A stretch of 64,000 nucleotides of DNA from DASVTR01 sp036382855 (GTDB lineage Bacteria > Acidobacteriota > Blastocatellia > Pyrinomonadales > Pyrinomonadaceae). The stretch's first letter is position 1. Every line of letters begins with the position of its first letter. Below, piece after piece: positions 53,489 through 62,309 of this stretch. The position numbers were made by a program, and so were the translations under genes. The stretch spans positions 372,001 to 436,000 of the forward strand of contig DASVPO010000008.1 of the NCBI GenBank assembly GCA_036382855.1, given 5' to 3'. The notes beneath the pieces were generated by a model that was not told where the DNA came from, ran no database searches, and worked only from the letters and a program-made list of their open reading frames with translations.

Positions 53489-55185
53489 TGGACGGCCTCC
53501 GGGATTGAGGGATCGCTGTAGCTCTGACTGCGCCGCGTGCGCGCGGTGGCCGGTTGGGCGTCGCGCGTGTTGCGGTGCGAGAAGGCCATCAGCATTCCGA
53601 GCATCGCAAAGCTGGTAATCAAACTAAAGCCGCCGTGGCTGACGAAGGGCAGCGTAATACCCGTCATCGGCAGCGCGCCGGTGACGCCGCCAATATTAAC
53701 GAGCGCCTGAAATCCGATGAAGGCCGTCAACCCTGCGGAGCACAGCTTCGTAAACATATCACGCGCGTCAATCGAAGTGCGAACACCGGCGGCGACGAAA
53801 ACGATGAGAGCCAAGATAACAATCGCTCCGCCCGCAAGGCCCATCTCTTCGCCGATGGCCGCGTAGATATAATCGGAGTCGGCGACGGGGATAACTTCTG
53901 CAAAGCCGAGTCCGAGGCCGCGCCCCGTCGTTCGTCCTGAAGCAAGTCCGAAGGTAGCCTGCGCGGGTTGAAACGCAGCGCGGTCAAACCACACGTCAAC
54001 GTTCACAGTCTTCTGCATCGCAGGGCTTTCCTGCGCCAGCTCACGCATCTTCTGGTCTTTCGCCAGCGCCTCGTCATATTCCTTCTTCCACCATGAGGTT
54101 TCAGCCGAGGGCGGCGTAAAGCCGTCGAGCCAGAGATGGAAGCGTTGTTGAATACGGTCGGGCAGCGCCGCCTGCACGGGCCGCGCCAGCGTCGGCAGGA
54201 AGGGAACTTTCTCCTGTATGTCGCGCGGCAAAGCGCCGACGACGAGAATGCTGACGACGAGCACGAGCGAGCCGACGAAGATTAATAACTGCGGCCAGCG
54301 CCGCACGGCGACCAGATACAAGGTCGCGTATGCGCCGCTGAAGACCAGAAGTTGACCGAAATCCTTGAGCGCGAAGAAGGGAATAAAAGGCATCAGGGCC
54401 ATCGCTACGAGCGGCACGATGTCGCGTGCGCGCGGGATGCCCCAGTAGGTTCGCGCCAGATCGCGGTAGCGTGCCGTCAGGATTCCTGCGAAGCCGAGCA
54501 GGAAGGGAATCTTCGACGGCTCCCAGGGCGTCATGTTGCCGCCCGCCTTGCCGAATCTTGATGTCGCAACGGCCACCGTCAAAGGTACGAGCGTCACCAG
54601 TACGATAACGAAACTATGGCGCTGCACCCAGAGCAGGAAGCTGTCGCGTGTGCAGAAGATGAAGGCGACTGCGAAAGCGAAGAACGAGAAGAGCGGAATC
54701 CACGTCGAGCCTGAAGTTAAAGCGTTGCCGATTGTATAAGAGGCTTGCTTGGTTTGCTCGTTATCAAGGTCCGTGGCCTGCGCGGGCGTGGCTGGCAGGC
54801 CCATCCGTTTTTTCTTCTCGGCGTCGTAGGTCTCGTTGATGAAGCGGCGGCGCAGAGTATCTGTCTTCTCCGTGCGCGCGGCGGCCTTGTTCTTGGCGTT
54901 ATACTCCGGGTCGCTGTAGAGACGGTATTGCACCAGCATGCCGACGGAGAAGAGCAGGATGGCCGTCGTGTAGAGCGTCCAGTTGCCTGCAAACTTCATC
55001 ATGCGCGTCAGCCAGAAGACGAGGATGACGACGGGGACGTACATCAGCAGGTCGCGTGTGGCGCTGACCCAGGAGGTTTCGTAGCCGCGAATCAGCGCGG
55101 CACGATGGACGGCGTAGTAGCCGACAATCTCGAAACCGATGATGAGCAGCAGGATTAGTAGATGCGATGATGCGCGGTTCTTCAT
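53485..55185 (-). CDS. rodA: RodA/FtsW-type peptidoglycan glycosyltransferase (SEDS family)
   Basis: A 566-aa polytopic membrane protein with about 10-11 helices. The signature ADSDYIYAAIGEEMGLAGG with TTGRGLGLGFAEVIPV just before it, and NIGGVTGALPMTGITLPFVSHGG near the end, are SEDS hallmarks. It polymerises lipid II into glycan strands with a class B PBP, here the preceding gene. An unusually large charged loop of about 80 residues (near 110-190) and another of about 90 (near 330-420) enlarge it beyond the usual 400 aa. The end overlaps the phosphatase start by four bases. Confidence 0.93.
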   Translation of the reverse strand: MKNRASSHLLILLLIIGFEIVGYYAVHRAALIRGYETSWVSATRDLLMYVPVVILVFWLTRMMKFAGNWTLYTTAILLFSVGMLVQYRLYSDPEYNAKNKAAARTEKTDTLRRRFINETYDAEKKKRMGLPATPAQATDLDNEQTKQASYTIGNALTSGSTWIPLFSFFAFAVAFIFCTRDSFLLWVQRHSFVIVLVTLVPLTVAVATSRFGKAGGNMTPWEPSKIPFLLGFAGILTARYRDLARTYWGIPRARDIVPLVAMALMPFIPFFALKDFGQLLVFSGAYATLYLVAVRRWPQLLIFVGSLVLVVSILVVGALPRDIQEKVPFLPTLARPVQAALPDRIQQRFHLWLDGFTPPSAETSWWKKEYDEALAKDQKMRELAQESPAMQKTVNVDVWFDRAAFQPAQATFGLASGRTTGRGLGLGFAEVIPVADSDYIYAAIGEEMGLAGGAIVILALIVFVAAGVRTSIDARDMFTKLCSAGLTAFIGFQALVNIGGVTGALPMTGITLPFVSHGGFSLITSFAMLGMLMAFSHRNTRDAQPATARTRRSQSYSDPSIPEAVQ

Positions 55186-55244
55186 AAATGCGTGTTCCGA
55201 AACGATGAACTCCGATTGGCCTGCAAACTTACTTGAGCGAGCCG

Positions 55245-57215
55245 CTACTGCCGCGTCGGCTGCGGCCTCGCTGCCGGCTGTGTCCTTGGCGACGCTTGCT
55301 GCTGCGGTTGTTGCTGCTGCGGTCGCCGCTGGTTGTTTGACGGCTGCTGCTGCGGCTGATTGCGGTTGTTTGAAGGGCCGCCGCCGAGCAAGCCAAGCTC
55401 TTTCGCTTTCAGGACGAGGGCTGCCGCGACGGGCGCAGCGGAACGCGAACCGTAGCCGCCGCCTTCGATGATGACGGCCATCGCTATTTGCGGATTTTCG
55501 AGCGGCGCGATGCAGAGAAACCAGCCGTCAATGCGCGGCTCGGGCGCAATCACCAGCTTCTCATACTGGCGTATGATGTTTCCTTTCAGGTCTGTCTCGA
55601 CCTTCATAGTCTTCTTGGGCTCGCCCGTCTTGGGATCGTAAACAGGCACGTCCTTCTGCGCCGTTCCCGTCTTGCCCCCCGAAGAGATGCCCGCTGCCTT
55701 GACCGGCCCGAAGACGCCGCGCGCCGTGCCGCTCGCGCCGCCTGTGACGAGGCCCATAATCTCGCGCATGCGCGCGGCCAGTTGCGGAGAGATGACCGGG
55801 TTAAAGACTTCCGGCGGGCGGTCGTATTCAATCTTCGGCTTCATCAGATTGCCGTTCATGTTGCCGATGGTCGCGGCCAGGAGCGCCATTTGAAACGGCG
55901 TCATCTGCCCCGCGTAGCCCTGCCCATAACCTTCGAGCGCGAGGTCGAAGCGGTTAAACTTACTGCCCAAAGGCCCGGCTACCATCGTCGCCTCGCTCGG
56001 CGCAAGCGCACGCTTGATGGCATCGCTGCTGGCGTTCCAGATGTCCGGCCGCCTGCGCCCGCGCGTCGTCTCGGCGGGTGTATCGTACGCGCCGATGCCG
56101 ACGAGCTTCGCGGCCTCTTTAACGCGCTCAGGGCCGAGCTTCAAAGCCATCTGCGCGAAATACTGGTTGCAGGAGACTTCATAAGCCCTATCAATCCCGA
56201 TGCGCCCGTGGACTTCGCCAGCGCCGCCGTCATCGAAAATCGGTTTCGCTCCCGGCATCGCATAAAAGCCGCCGCCGCTGCAAACGAATTCAGAGTTCTG
56301 TTCCTGAAACTTGTGCGCGGCAATCATCATCATCGTTTTGAAGGTCGAGCCGGGAATGTAGTAGGAATGAAGCACGCGGCTGACGAGCGGCTTGTCGCGC
56401 TGGTTGGCTTCGAGGCGCGTCCAGGTCGCTTCGTCCTGCACCTCCTTCAAGCTGTAGGAAGGATTGCTGTACATCGCCAGCACTTCGCCCGTCTGCGGGT
56501 TGAGAATGACGACAGCGCCGTGCTTGTCCTTTAACTGCTCCACGACCGCCTGTTGTAAATCGCGGTCAATCGTTAAGCGCACATCCTGATTCGCCTTCTG
56601 CTGCACGTCTTCGCCCATCAGAACCTGCCATGCTTCAGGCACTTCTCCGCTCTGCACGCCGAACAACGCGCGCTCAAGCCCCGCGTCGCCACGGTCTGAG
56701 CCGAACAGATGCGCCATCGCTCTATCAAGCGGATACTCTCTGATAATCTGATTGTTCTGGTAACGGTAGAAGGCGAGTGCTTTTTCGAGTTGGCCGGAGC
56801 GGTCGAGAATCCAGCCGCGCAGTGTTGAATCTGCGAGACTACGATTGCGCACGTCCTTGCGATTTAGTTGCTGGAATTGCCCGTGGCTCTCCTGGGCGTA
56901 GCGCGCCCAGTAGACGTGAAAGCCGAAGGCGGCGAGCGCCAGCACGACGTAGAGCCAGCGCAAAACTTTCAGCCCGCGATTGGTCGAAGTCGAACCCAAA
57001 CGCTGTCGCACCTCTTCCGGCAGGTCGGAAGAGGCGACCGCACTCAGGGCCGAGCGACGGCGATTGCGAAAGACGGAGACAAGGAGCAGCAGCACCATCA
57101 GTGCCAGCCCGCCCATGTAGATGATGCTCAAGAGCGCCGGTTGTTTTTCCAGCGGCTCTCTGGCAGGAGACGGCGTTGCGGCCGCTGCCTGTAGGAGTAG
57201 GAATAGAAAATTCAT
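55245..57215 (-). CDS. pbpA: Class B penicillin-binding protein (PBP2/PbpA-like transpeptidase)
   Basis: A 656-aa protein with an N-terminal anchor region, about residues 30-60 and 90-115 (two hydrophobic stretches). The transpeptidase has SxxK in PGSTFK, SCN in YEVSCNQYF and KTG in GGKTGTAQKD. The N-terminal domain is short and lacks the PASTA domains of division PBPs, so an elongation-type PbpA role with the adjacent RodA is likely. The C-terminal 45 residues are rich in Gln, Asn, Pro and Arg and low in complexity. ATG 57215 is preferred; it lies 7 bases after the stop of the FHA gene. It is the second gene of the operon. Confidence 0.94.
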   Translation of the reverse strand: MNFLFLLLQAAAATPSPAREPLEKQPALLSIIYMGGLALMVLLLLVSVFRNRRRSALSAVASSDLPEEVRQRLGSTSTNRGLKVLRWLYVVLALAAFGFHVYWARYAQESHGQFQQLNRKDVRNRSLADSTLRGWILDRSGQLEKALAFYRYQNNQIIREYPLDRAMAHLFGSDRGDAGLERALFGVQSGEVPEAWQVLMGEDVQQKANQDVRLTIDRDLQQAVVEQLKDKHGAVVILNPQTGEVLAMYSNPSYSLKEVQDEATWTRLEANQRDKPLVSRVLHSYYIPGSTFKTMMMIAAHKFQEQNSEFVCSGGGFYAMPGAKPIFDDGGAGEVHGRIGIDRAYEVSCNQYFAQMALKLGPERVKEAAKLVGIGAYDTPAETTRGRRRPDIWNASSDAIKRALAPSEATMVAGPLGSKFNRFDLALEGYGQGYAGQMTPFQMALLAATIGNMNGNLMKPKIEYDRPPEVFNPVISPQLAARMREIMGLVTGGASGTARGVFGPVKAAGISSGGKTGTAQKDVPVYDPKTGEPKKTMKVETDLKGNIIRQYEKLVIAPEPRIDGWFLCIAPLENPQIAMAVIIEGGGYGSRSAAPVAAALVLKAKELGLLGGGPSNNRNQPQQQPSNNQRRPQQQQPQQQASPRTQPAARPQPTRQ

Positions 57216-57222
57216 ATCGGGA

Positions 57223-58056
57223 TTAATGTTTCTGGAAACGAACCTCAACGTCGCCGAAGCCGACGACATCGCCTTCCTCAATCTGCCGCGCTTCGCCGTA
57301 GCTGATGCGACGACCGTTGATGTATGTACCGTTGGTTGAGCCCGTGTCGGAGACGAGCAGCGTCCCCTCTCGATTCATCACGAGCGCCGCGTGAATCTTA
57401 GATACACTGCCGTCGTTGATGCACATCTCGTTATCACGACCACGGCCGACGCTCAAACGCCTGCCGCCCGGCCTGAAGACGAGCGACAGATCGCGCGAGC
57501 CTTCCGCAGTGGTCACGCGCGCCGTCACTTTAACGTCGTGAGCATGCGGCACGCCTTTCGGGATGTGCGGGTCGCCATGCTCTGCCGCGCGTCGTCGCTC
57601 TTCGTCCTGCTGCTTGAGTTCTTCCTCAAATTCACCGAAGGTCGGGTCAACGGAAACGCCCGTTGTAAAAATGTCAACCTCGGTTTCGATTTTGACCGGG
57701 CCAAACGTCCGATAACGACAATCGTTAATGTGGTCAATCGCGGCAGCCAGGACTTCGTGTTCAAGCTCTTTGATAATTTCGGGCGGCGCTTCCGAATGTG
57801 TGCCCCATTCGACCTTGAGCTTCATCAGGTGGGGAGCGAATCGCCCTTTGCGCCCTTCGTCGCGGACGCGCTCGTCAATCAGTCGCTTCATCCGTTCGAT
57901 AAGCTGAGTCGTCGTCAGCCCGCTCTGGTTAATCGTCACGCGGCCGAGCTTACGGTCAACGACTTCGCCCATGCCTTCCAGCACGCGACGCAGGAGTCTT
58001 TCCGGCAGGGCCTCTTTCTGAAGATTCTCAGGTTTCTTGTCCGGCGGCTTCTTCAT
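57223..58056 (-). CDS. fhaA: FhaA-like protein (DUF3662 + FHA domain)
   Basis: A 277-aa cytoplasmic protein. The N-terminal 130 residues match the FhaA N-terminal domain (RRVLEGMGEVVDRKLGRVTI, then RRYRTFGPVKIE-like strands). After a charged linker, the FHA domain has SVGRGRDNEMCINDGSVSKI, VSKIHAALV and SDTGSTNGTYINGRR, all the phosphothreonine-binding residues. It starts the six-gene operon; a promoter should lie in the 240 bases upstream. In mycobacteria FhaA recruits kinase-phosphorylated proteins such as CwlM to the elongation machinery, and the neighbours here fit that role. Confidence 0.92.
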   Translation of the reverse strand: MKKPPDKKPENLQKEALPERLLRRVLEGMGEVVDRKLGRVTINQSGLTTTQLIERMKRLIDERVRDEGRKGRFAPHLMKLKVEWGTHSEAPPEIIKELEHEVLAAAIDHINDCRYRTFGPVKIETEVDIFTTGVSVDPTFGEFEEELKQQDEERRRAAEHGDPHIPKGVPHAHDVKVTARVTTAEGSRDLSLVFRPGGRRLSVGRGRDNEMCINDGSVSKIHAALVMNREGTLLVSDTGSTNGTYINGRRISYGEARQIEEGDVVGFGDVEVRFQKH

Positions 58057-58297
58057 AATTGTTTATACGATTACGATGCTCACAAGGGCTTGCATCTTTT
58101 CGCGCGTCGCAGGCTCTCGTCCGGCCAGCCGCGCTTGGGGGAGGTCGCTTCAGCTTTATTTTGAACTCGCCGTCATTCTAGCCGAAATTGATGGAAAATA
58201 GTAAGCAGTAGGCTGAAGAGGGCGGCGAGCGACCGCGAAGACTGTGAACCAGCTTACTGTAAACGGTAACTCACGACCGGCATTTAACCGTCTACTA

Positions 58298-59110
58298 CTA
58301 AATGACTGACGTTCTCTGCCGCTCCGCTTCGTAGAGCACGACGGCGCTGGCGATTGCAGCGTTGAGGCTCTCGACGGGAGCGCGCATAGGGATTCTCACA
58401 CGCGCATCCAGGGCGGCCGCCTCCGCTGGCCGCAGGCCAATTGATTCCGCTCCGATGAAGAGAGCGCTGGGCTTTGTCCAATCGGTTTCGTTGTGTGTCT
58501 GGGTGGCGCGTATGTCGGAGCCGATGGTGCGTAGGCCCTGCCGTTTGCACCAGCTTATAACGTCAGTGAAGCTCACGCCCGTCCACAAGGGGAGGCGGAA
58601 GGATGAGCCCATCGCGCCGCGCAGCGCTTTGGGTGAAAAGATGTCTGTTGTGCCTGCGGTCGTGATTGCCCCTGTCGAACCGGCTGCTTCGGCCGTGCGC
58701 AGGATTGCGCCCGCGTTCGCAGGGTTGTTCAGCATGTGCATGACGACTAAGAGCGGCGTTGTGTCCGTTTTCTTCTGCTCGATTGCGGCGCGGCCCGTAT
58801 GCGGACGCGCGGCCAGCAGGATAATGCCCTGCGGCGTTTTCGTGTCCGACAGGGAAGAGAAGACGCTTTCGCTGACGAGGGCCACGCGTTCGCACGCTTT
58901 ACCGAGCAGCGGAAACAACCTTGCGCCGCGTTCATCGAGGGCGAAGTCTTCCGTGGAAATCACTCTGTCAATCGCAAGCTGTGCGCGCGCGGCCTCTATC
59001 GAAAGCCTGAGACCTTCTATAAAAATCTGCCCTTCGATTCTGCCTTCGCGGACGGCGCGTGCGCGGCGTACAAGCTGATTATCGCGGCTCGTTATAATTG
59101 TCTCTTTCAT
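58298..59110 (-). CDS. TrmH/SpoU-family RNA 2'-O-ribose methyltransferase
   Basis: A 270-aa SPOUT enzyme. An N-terminal substrate-binding domain (about residues 1-100) precedes the knotted methyltransferase domain with NPANAGAILRTAEAAGS, GAMGSSFRLPLW, FIGAESIGL and the C-terminal knot motif APVESLNAAIASAVVLYEAE. It probably methylates rRNA or tRNA. The length and N-terminal domain are as in TsnR/RlmB-like members. Its start overlaps the stop of the EEP gene by four bases (ATGA). Confidence 0.95.
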   Translation of the reverse strand: MKETIITSRDNQLVRRARAVREGRIEGQIFIEGLRLSIEAARAQLAIDRVISTEDFALDERGARLFPLLGKACERVALVSESVFSSLSDTKTPQGIILLAARPHTGRAAIEQKKTDTTPLLVVMHMLNNPANAGAILRTAEAAGSTGAITTAGTTDIFSPKALRGAMGSSFRLPLWTGVSFTDVISWCKRQGLRTIGSDIRATQTHNETDWTKPSALFIGAESIGLRPAEAAALDARVRIPMRAPVESLNAAIASAVVLYEAERQRTSVI

Positions 59111-60084
59111 AATGAGGATGCTGCTGCTGTTGTTTCCAGGTTAACCTCGACCCAGATGGGCCAATGGTCGGAGACTCCCAGAGGGCGCGCGACGCCCCAG
59201 CGCGTGACCTCCGCGTCGCGCACGAAAATCCAGTCCGTGTGCAGGCGTATTAATCCTGCACGCCACGTCGCCGCGTCGGTCGGAAACGGCGTCTCGAATC
59301 CGTGAGACTCAAGCAGGCTTCGCATCTCGATGCAGGAACGACGAGAGAGCGTGTTGAAATCTCCGAGCAGGACGACAGGGCCTTTCAGTTGGTTGGCGCG
59401 AGCCAGCACGGCTTTGTGTTGTTCCAGTTGCTCTTTGATGGAAGCGTGCGGGTCTATGTGTGAGTTGAAAATGTAGAGTTGCTGCTGTGGATTCGGATGA
59501 ACGGCGGCGGCCATCGCCAGACGCGGCCGCCATGCACACTCCGTCCATGGCAACTCGACGCGCTCCGTCTTCATTAAAGGCAGGCGGCTCAGGAGCGCAA
59601 TGCCCGTATCGCCCTCGTCATCCGTCGCGATGTGCTCTTCAAAATCGAGATACCACTGCTTGGACTGCGGCTCTTCATCGCGCGGAAGATGAGAGAGCGC
59701 GCTCGCGTAATGCATCTTGAGGGCGGAGGCAAGTTCGCGTGCGATGTCGTGGCGGCCTGCGCGCGTAGTCTCTTTGTCTGCTTCCTGCAAGGCGAGTATG
59801 TCTGCGGGCGGAAGGCGCAGGCCGTCTGTAAAGAAGCGTGCCGCACGCCGCAGGTGCTTGTCTATCAGGCTTGGACGGCGGCGCGGAAGCGAGAGGCCGA
59901 CGCGCCTGAAGAGGCTGCCGGAAATCAGGAACGAGCCGACCGCATACCGTATGTTGTAGGAAGCGATGACTAACTTGGAGCGGGCTCCGGCCGAGTCGCC
60001 GTTGGGTGCGAAGCTTCCCGTCTCTATTTGAGGCTGAGCATCAAACGCGTGAGGCTCTGCGGAGACTGTTTGACTCTGTGACAT
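59107..60084 (-). CDS. Endonuclease/exonuclease/phosphatase (EEP) superfamily hydrolase
   Basis: A 325-aa metal-dependent hydrolase. Motifs: LVIASYNIRYAV (Asn at the active site), ADILALQEADKET (metal-binding Glu), VVLLGDFNTL (Asp and Asn) and GVSDHWPIWVEV (catalytic Asp-His). There is no signal peptide. It could be a phosphodiesterase, sphingomyelinase-like or nuclease. The end overlaps the start of the SpoU gene by four bases. Confidence 0.92.
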   Translation of the reverse strand: MSQSQTVSAEPHAFDAQPQIETGSFAPNGDSAGARSKLVIASYNIRYAVGSFLISGSLFRRVGLSLPRRRPSLIDKHLRRAARFFTDGLRLPPADILALQEADKETTRAGRHDIARELASALKMHYASALSHLPRDEEPQSKQWYLDFEEHIATDDEGDTGIALLSRLPLMKTERVELPWTECAWRPRLAMAAAVHPNPQQQLYIFNSHIDPHASIKEQLEQHKAVLARANQLKGPVVLLGDFNTLSRRSCIEMRSLLESHGFETPFPTDAATWRAGLIRLHTDWIFVRDAEVTRWGVARPLGVSDHWPIWVEVNLETTAAASSL

Positions 60085-60173
60085 GCGGCGCTATCTTGAC
60101 GCAAAACATGGCGTCATGGCAAAACTTTTTTGCGCCAATCCGGCGAATCAAGCAAGAGCGGGAATTCTACATA

Positions 60174-60551
60174 GTGAAGAGACTTGTTATCGCAGCCATT
60201 GACGATCTGTTCTTTGTCGCGAAGATGCGCGCGACGGCCGGTTATCTGGGCGCGCAAGTGCGCTTTAGTCGCAGCCAGCAGGCGACAATCGAGGCGGCAA
60301 GTGAGATGAGTCCGTCGCTCATTATCGTTGACCTGCATGCAAAGCAGTTTGACCCGCTCGCGCTCGCGCGGCAGTTGAAGACGGATGCAGCCTTGCGCTC
60401 GATTCCTCTGCTCGGATTCTTCTCACACGTGCAGACGGCCCTGATGCAGCAGGCCAGAGAGGCTGGCTTCGATTACGTCATGCCCCGCTCCGCGTTCTCA
60501 AACAAACTGGCGGACATACTGGAAGGAAAACTGGACGAGCGAGGGATTTAA
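60174..60551 (+). CDS. Receiver-like (REC) single-domain protein with altered active site
   Basis: A 125-aa protein. I place the start at GTG 60174 (VKRLVIAAIDDLFFVA), where the receiver fold begins; the frame is open further upstream toward the divergent gene. The acidic pair is IDD, the phospho-acceptor would be Asp53 in LIIVDLHA, but the usual lysine (KP) is replaced by arginine in YVMPRSAF, and the Thr/Ser position is FFSHV. This points to a degenerate or pseudo-receiver domain, without an output domain. It is divergent from the EEP gene. No partner kinase is nearby. Confidence 0.75.
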   Translation: MKRLVIAAIDDLFFVAKMRATAGYLGAQVRFSRSQQATIEAASEMSPSLIIVDLHAKQFDPLALARQLKTDAALRSIPLLGFFSHVQTALMQQAREAGFDYVMPRSAFSNKLADILEGKLDERGI

Positions 60552-60628
60552 CGATTGACTCACGCAGCCATTCCATTAACGGAGAGATGAGGGCATGAGT
60601 CAATTATTAAATCCCAGCTGCTGTTGCT

Positions 60629-61159
60629 TCAGGCTTTCTGTGCGACGGCCGTGTCCTGTTCGGTGAGCAGGCTGCGGAGCATCCAAGCGGTCTTTTCGTG
60701 AACCTGCATGCGCTGTGTGAGAAGGTCCGCGGTCGGCTCGTCGTGCGACTGGTCAACGACGGGGAAGATGGAGCGCGCAGTTCGGACGACCGTTTCCTGT
60801 CCTTCGACGAGCAGCCTTATCATCTCCGTTGCGTTCGGGACACCTTCATCCTCCTTGATGGATGAGAGACGTGCAAAGGCGCTGTAGGTCGCCGGAGCGG
60901 GGAAGCCGAGTGCGCGTATGCGCTCCGCGATTAAATCAACGGCCAGCGCCAGTTCGTTATACTGCTGCTCAAACATCAGGTGCAGCGTTTGGAACATGGG
61001 CCCAGTTACGTTCCAGTGAAAATTGTGTGTCTTGAGATAGAGCGTGTAAGTATCGGCCAGCAGGCGCGAGAGACCGTCGGCAATCTCGCGTCGCTCATTC
61101 TCCTCAATCCCGATATTAATCGGCATCGCTTTCGTTTCCGTTCCCTTATTCGTCGCCAT
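60629..61159 (-). CDS. dps: Dps-family DNA-protection / ferritin-like protein
   Basis: A 176-aa protein. The inter-subunit ferroxidase site is visible: THNFHWNVTGPMFQTLHLMF (His and Asp/Glu ligands), then MFEQQYNELALAVDLIAERI. It forms 12-subunit cages that oxidise Fe(II) with peroxide and protect DNA. AGGA precedes the ATG. The N-terminal tail is short, with two lysines. It stands alone. Confidence 0.95.
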   Translation of the reverse strand: MATNKGTETKAMPINIGIEENERREIADGLSRLLADTYTLYLKTHNFHWNVTGPMFQTLHLMFEQQYNELALAVDLIAERIRALGFPAPATYSAFARLSSIKEDEGVPNATEMIRLLVEGQETVVRTARSIFPVVDQSHDEPTADLLTQRMQVHEKTAWMLRSLLTEQDTAVAQKA

Positions 61160-61200
61160 ACTTCCTGACCTCCTCGAAATTACAAACGCGATTGAAAAAT

Positions 61201-62223
61201 TTAACTAACCGGCGTCGGCGCAATCACCTCATGGATTGCACGCACCTCGTCAACCAGCCCGCCATACTGCTCAAGCGTCAAAGCCTGCGCGCCATCCGAG
61301 AGCGCGCGTTCCGGCTGGTCGTGAACCTCTATAATCAGCCCGTCAGCGCCGACCGCAACGCCTGCACGCGCCAGCGGCGTGACCATATAATTTTTCCCTG
61401 TGCCGTGCGAAGGGTCAACGACGACCGGCAAATGCGAGAGACGACGCACGGCGGGGATGGCCGACAAATCGAGCGTGTTGCGCGTGTGCTGTGTAAACGT
61501 GCGTATGCCGCGCTCGCAGAGCACGACCGCGTAGTTACCTTCGGCCATGATATATTCGGCGGCGAGCAGCCATTCGTCGAGCGTGGCGGAGAGCCCGCGT
61601 TTGAGCAGGACAGGCAGGGGCGAGCGGCCAGCGCGGCGAAGCAAGCTGAAGTTCTGCATATTGCGCGCCCCAATCTGAATCATGTCGCCATACTTTTCGA
61701 CCAGATCAACGCCCGCTTCATCCAAGGCTTCGGTGACGATCTTGAGGCCGTAAACTTCGCGCACCTCTGCCAGAATCTTCAAGCCCTCTTCGCCCAAACC
61801 CTGAAAGGCGTAGGGAGAAGTGCGCGGCTTGAAGGCTCCGCCGCGAAAGAAGCGAGCGCCGCTGCGGCGGACGGCTTCGGCAATACTGAAAGCCTGCGTG
61901 CGGCTCTCGATGGCGCACGGGCCCGCGATAATCGCAAGCTCTTCGCCGCCTATCGTCGCATCGCCCACGCGCACGATTGTCTTCTCCGGGCGCAGGTCCA
62001 GCGTGATTAACTTGTAAGGTTTGCTGACGCGAATGGCTTCGGCCACGCCGGGCAGATTCTCAAAACGCGAAACGTCAACCGCTCCCTGATTGCCCGTTAT
62101 ACCGATGGCCGTGCGCGTCGCTCCCGGCATCGCGTGAGCGCGAAACCCTAGTTCGTTGATAACGCTAACGACGCCTTCAATCTCCTGCTCGGTGGCGTCA
62201 GTCTTCATTACGATGAGCATCAA
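61201..62223 (-). CDS. aroF: 3-deoxy-7-phosphoheptulonate synthase (DAHP synthase, type I beta) with ferredoxin-like regulatory domain
   Basis: A 340-aa enzyme for the first step of the shikimate pathway (phosphoenolpyruvate + erythrose-4-phosphate). The N-terminal 70 residues form an ACT-like/ferredoxin-like domain (LIVMKTDATEQEIEGVVSVI), as in the Thermotoga and Bacillus type, giving feedback control by aromatic amino acids. The barrel contains IIAGPCAIES, FRGGAFKPRTSPYAFQG, IQIGARNMQNF, LLKRG and VVVDPSHGTGK, all typical of this family. It is not in an operon with other aro genes here. Confidence 0.96.
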   Translation of the reverse strand: MMLIVMKTDATEQEIEGVVSVINELGFRAHAMPGATRTAIGITGNQGAVDVSRFENLPGVAEAIRVSKPYKLITLDLRPEKTIVRVGDATIGGEELAIIAGPCAIESRTQAFSIAEAVRRSGARFFRGGAFKPRTSPYAFQGLGEEGLKILAEVREVYGLKIVTEALDEAGVDLVEKYGDMIQIGARNMQNFSLLRRAGRSPLPVLLKRGLSATLDEWLLAAEYIMAEGNYAVVLCERGIRTFTQHTRNTLDLSAIPAVRRLSHLPVVVDPSHGTGKNYMVTPLARAGVAVGADGLIIEVHDQPERALSDGAQALTLEQYGGLVDEVRAIHEVIAPTPVS

Positions 62224-62309
62224 TTTTCTCCATCAACCGACGAGTCGTTTATAGTTCTGATGTTTGCCAAAAGTACAGCGAAAATGTGTGTGTTCTTCGA
62301 GCGCCCGTT

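Noticed and set aside
55488..56534. A 348-codon open frame opposite the PBP gene
   Set aside because: It overlaps intact SxxK, SCN and KTG motifs on the other strand and shows no family of its own; a shadow frame.
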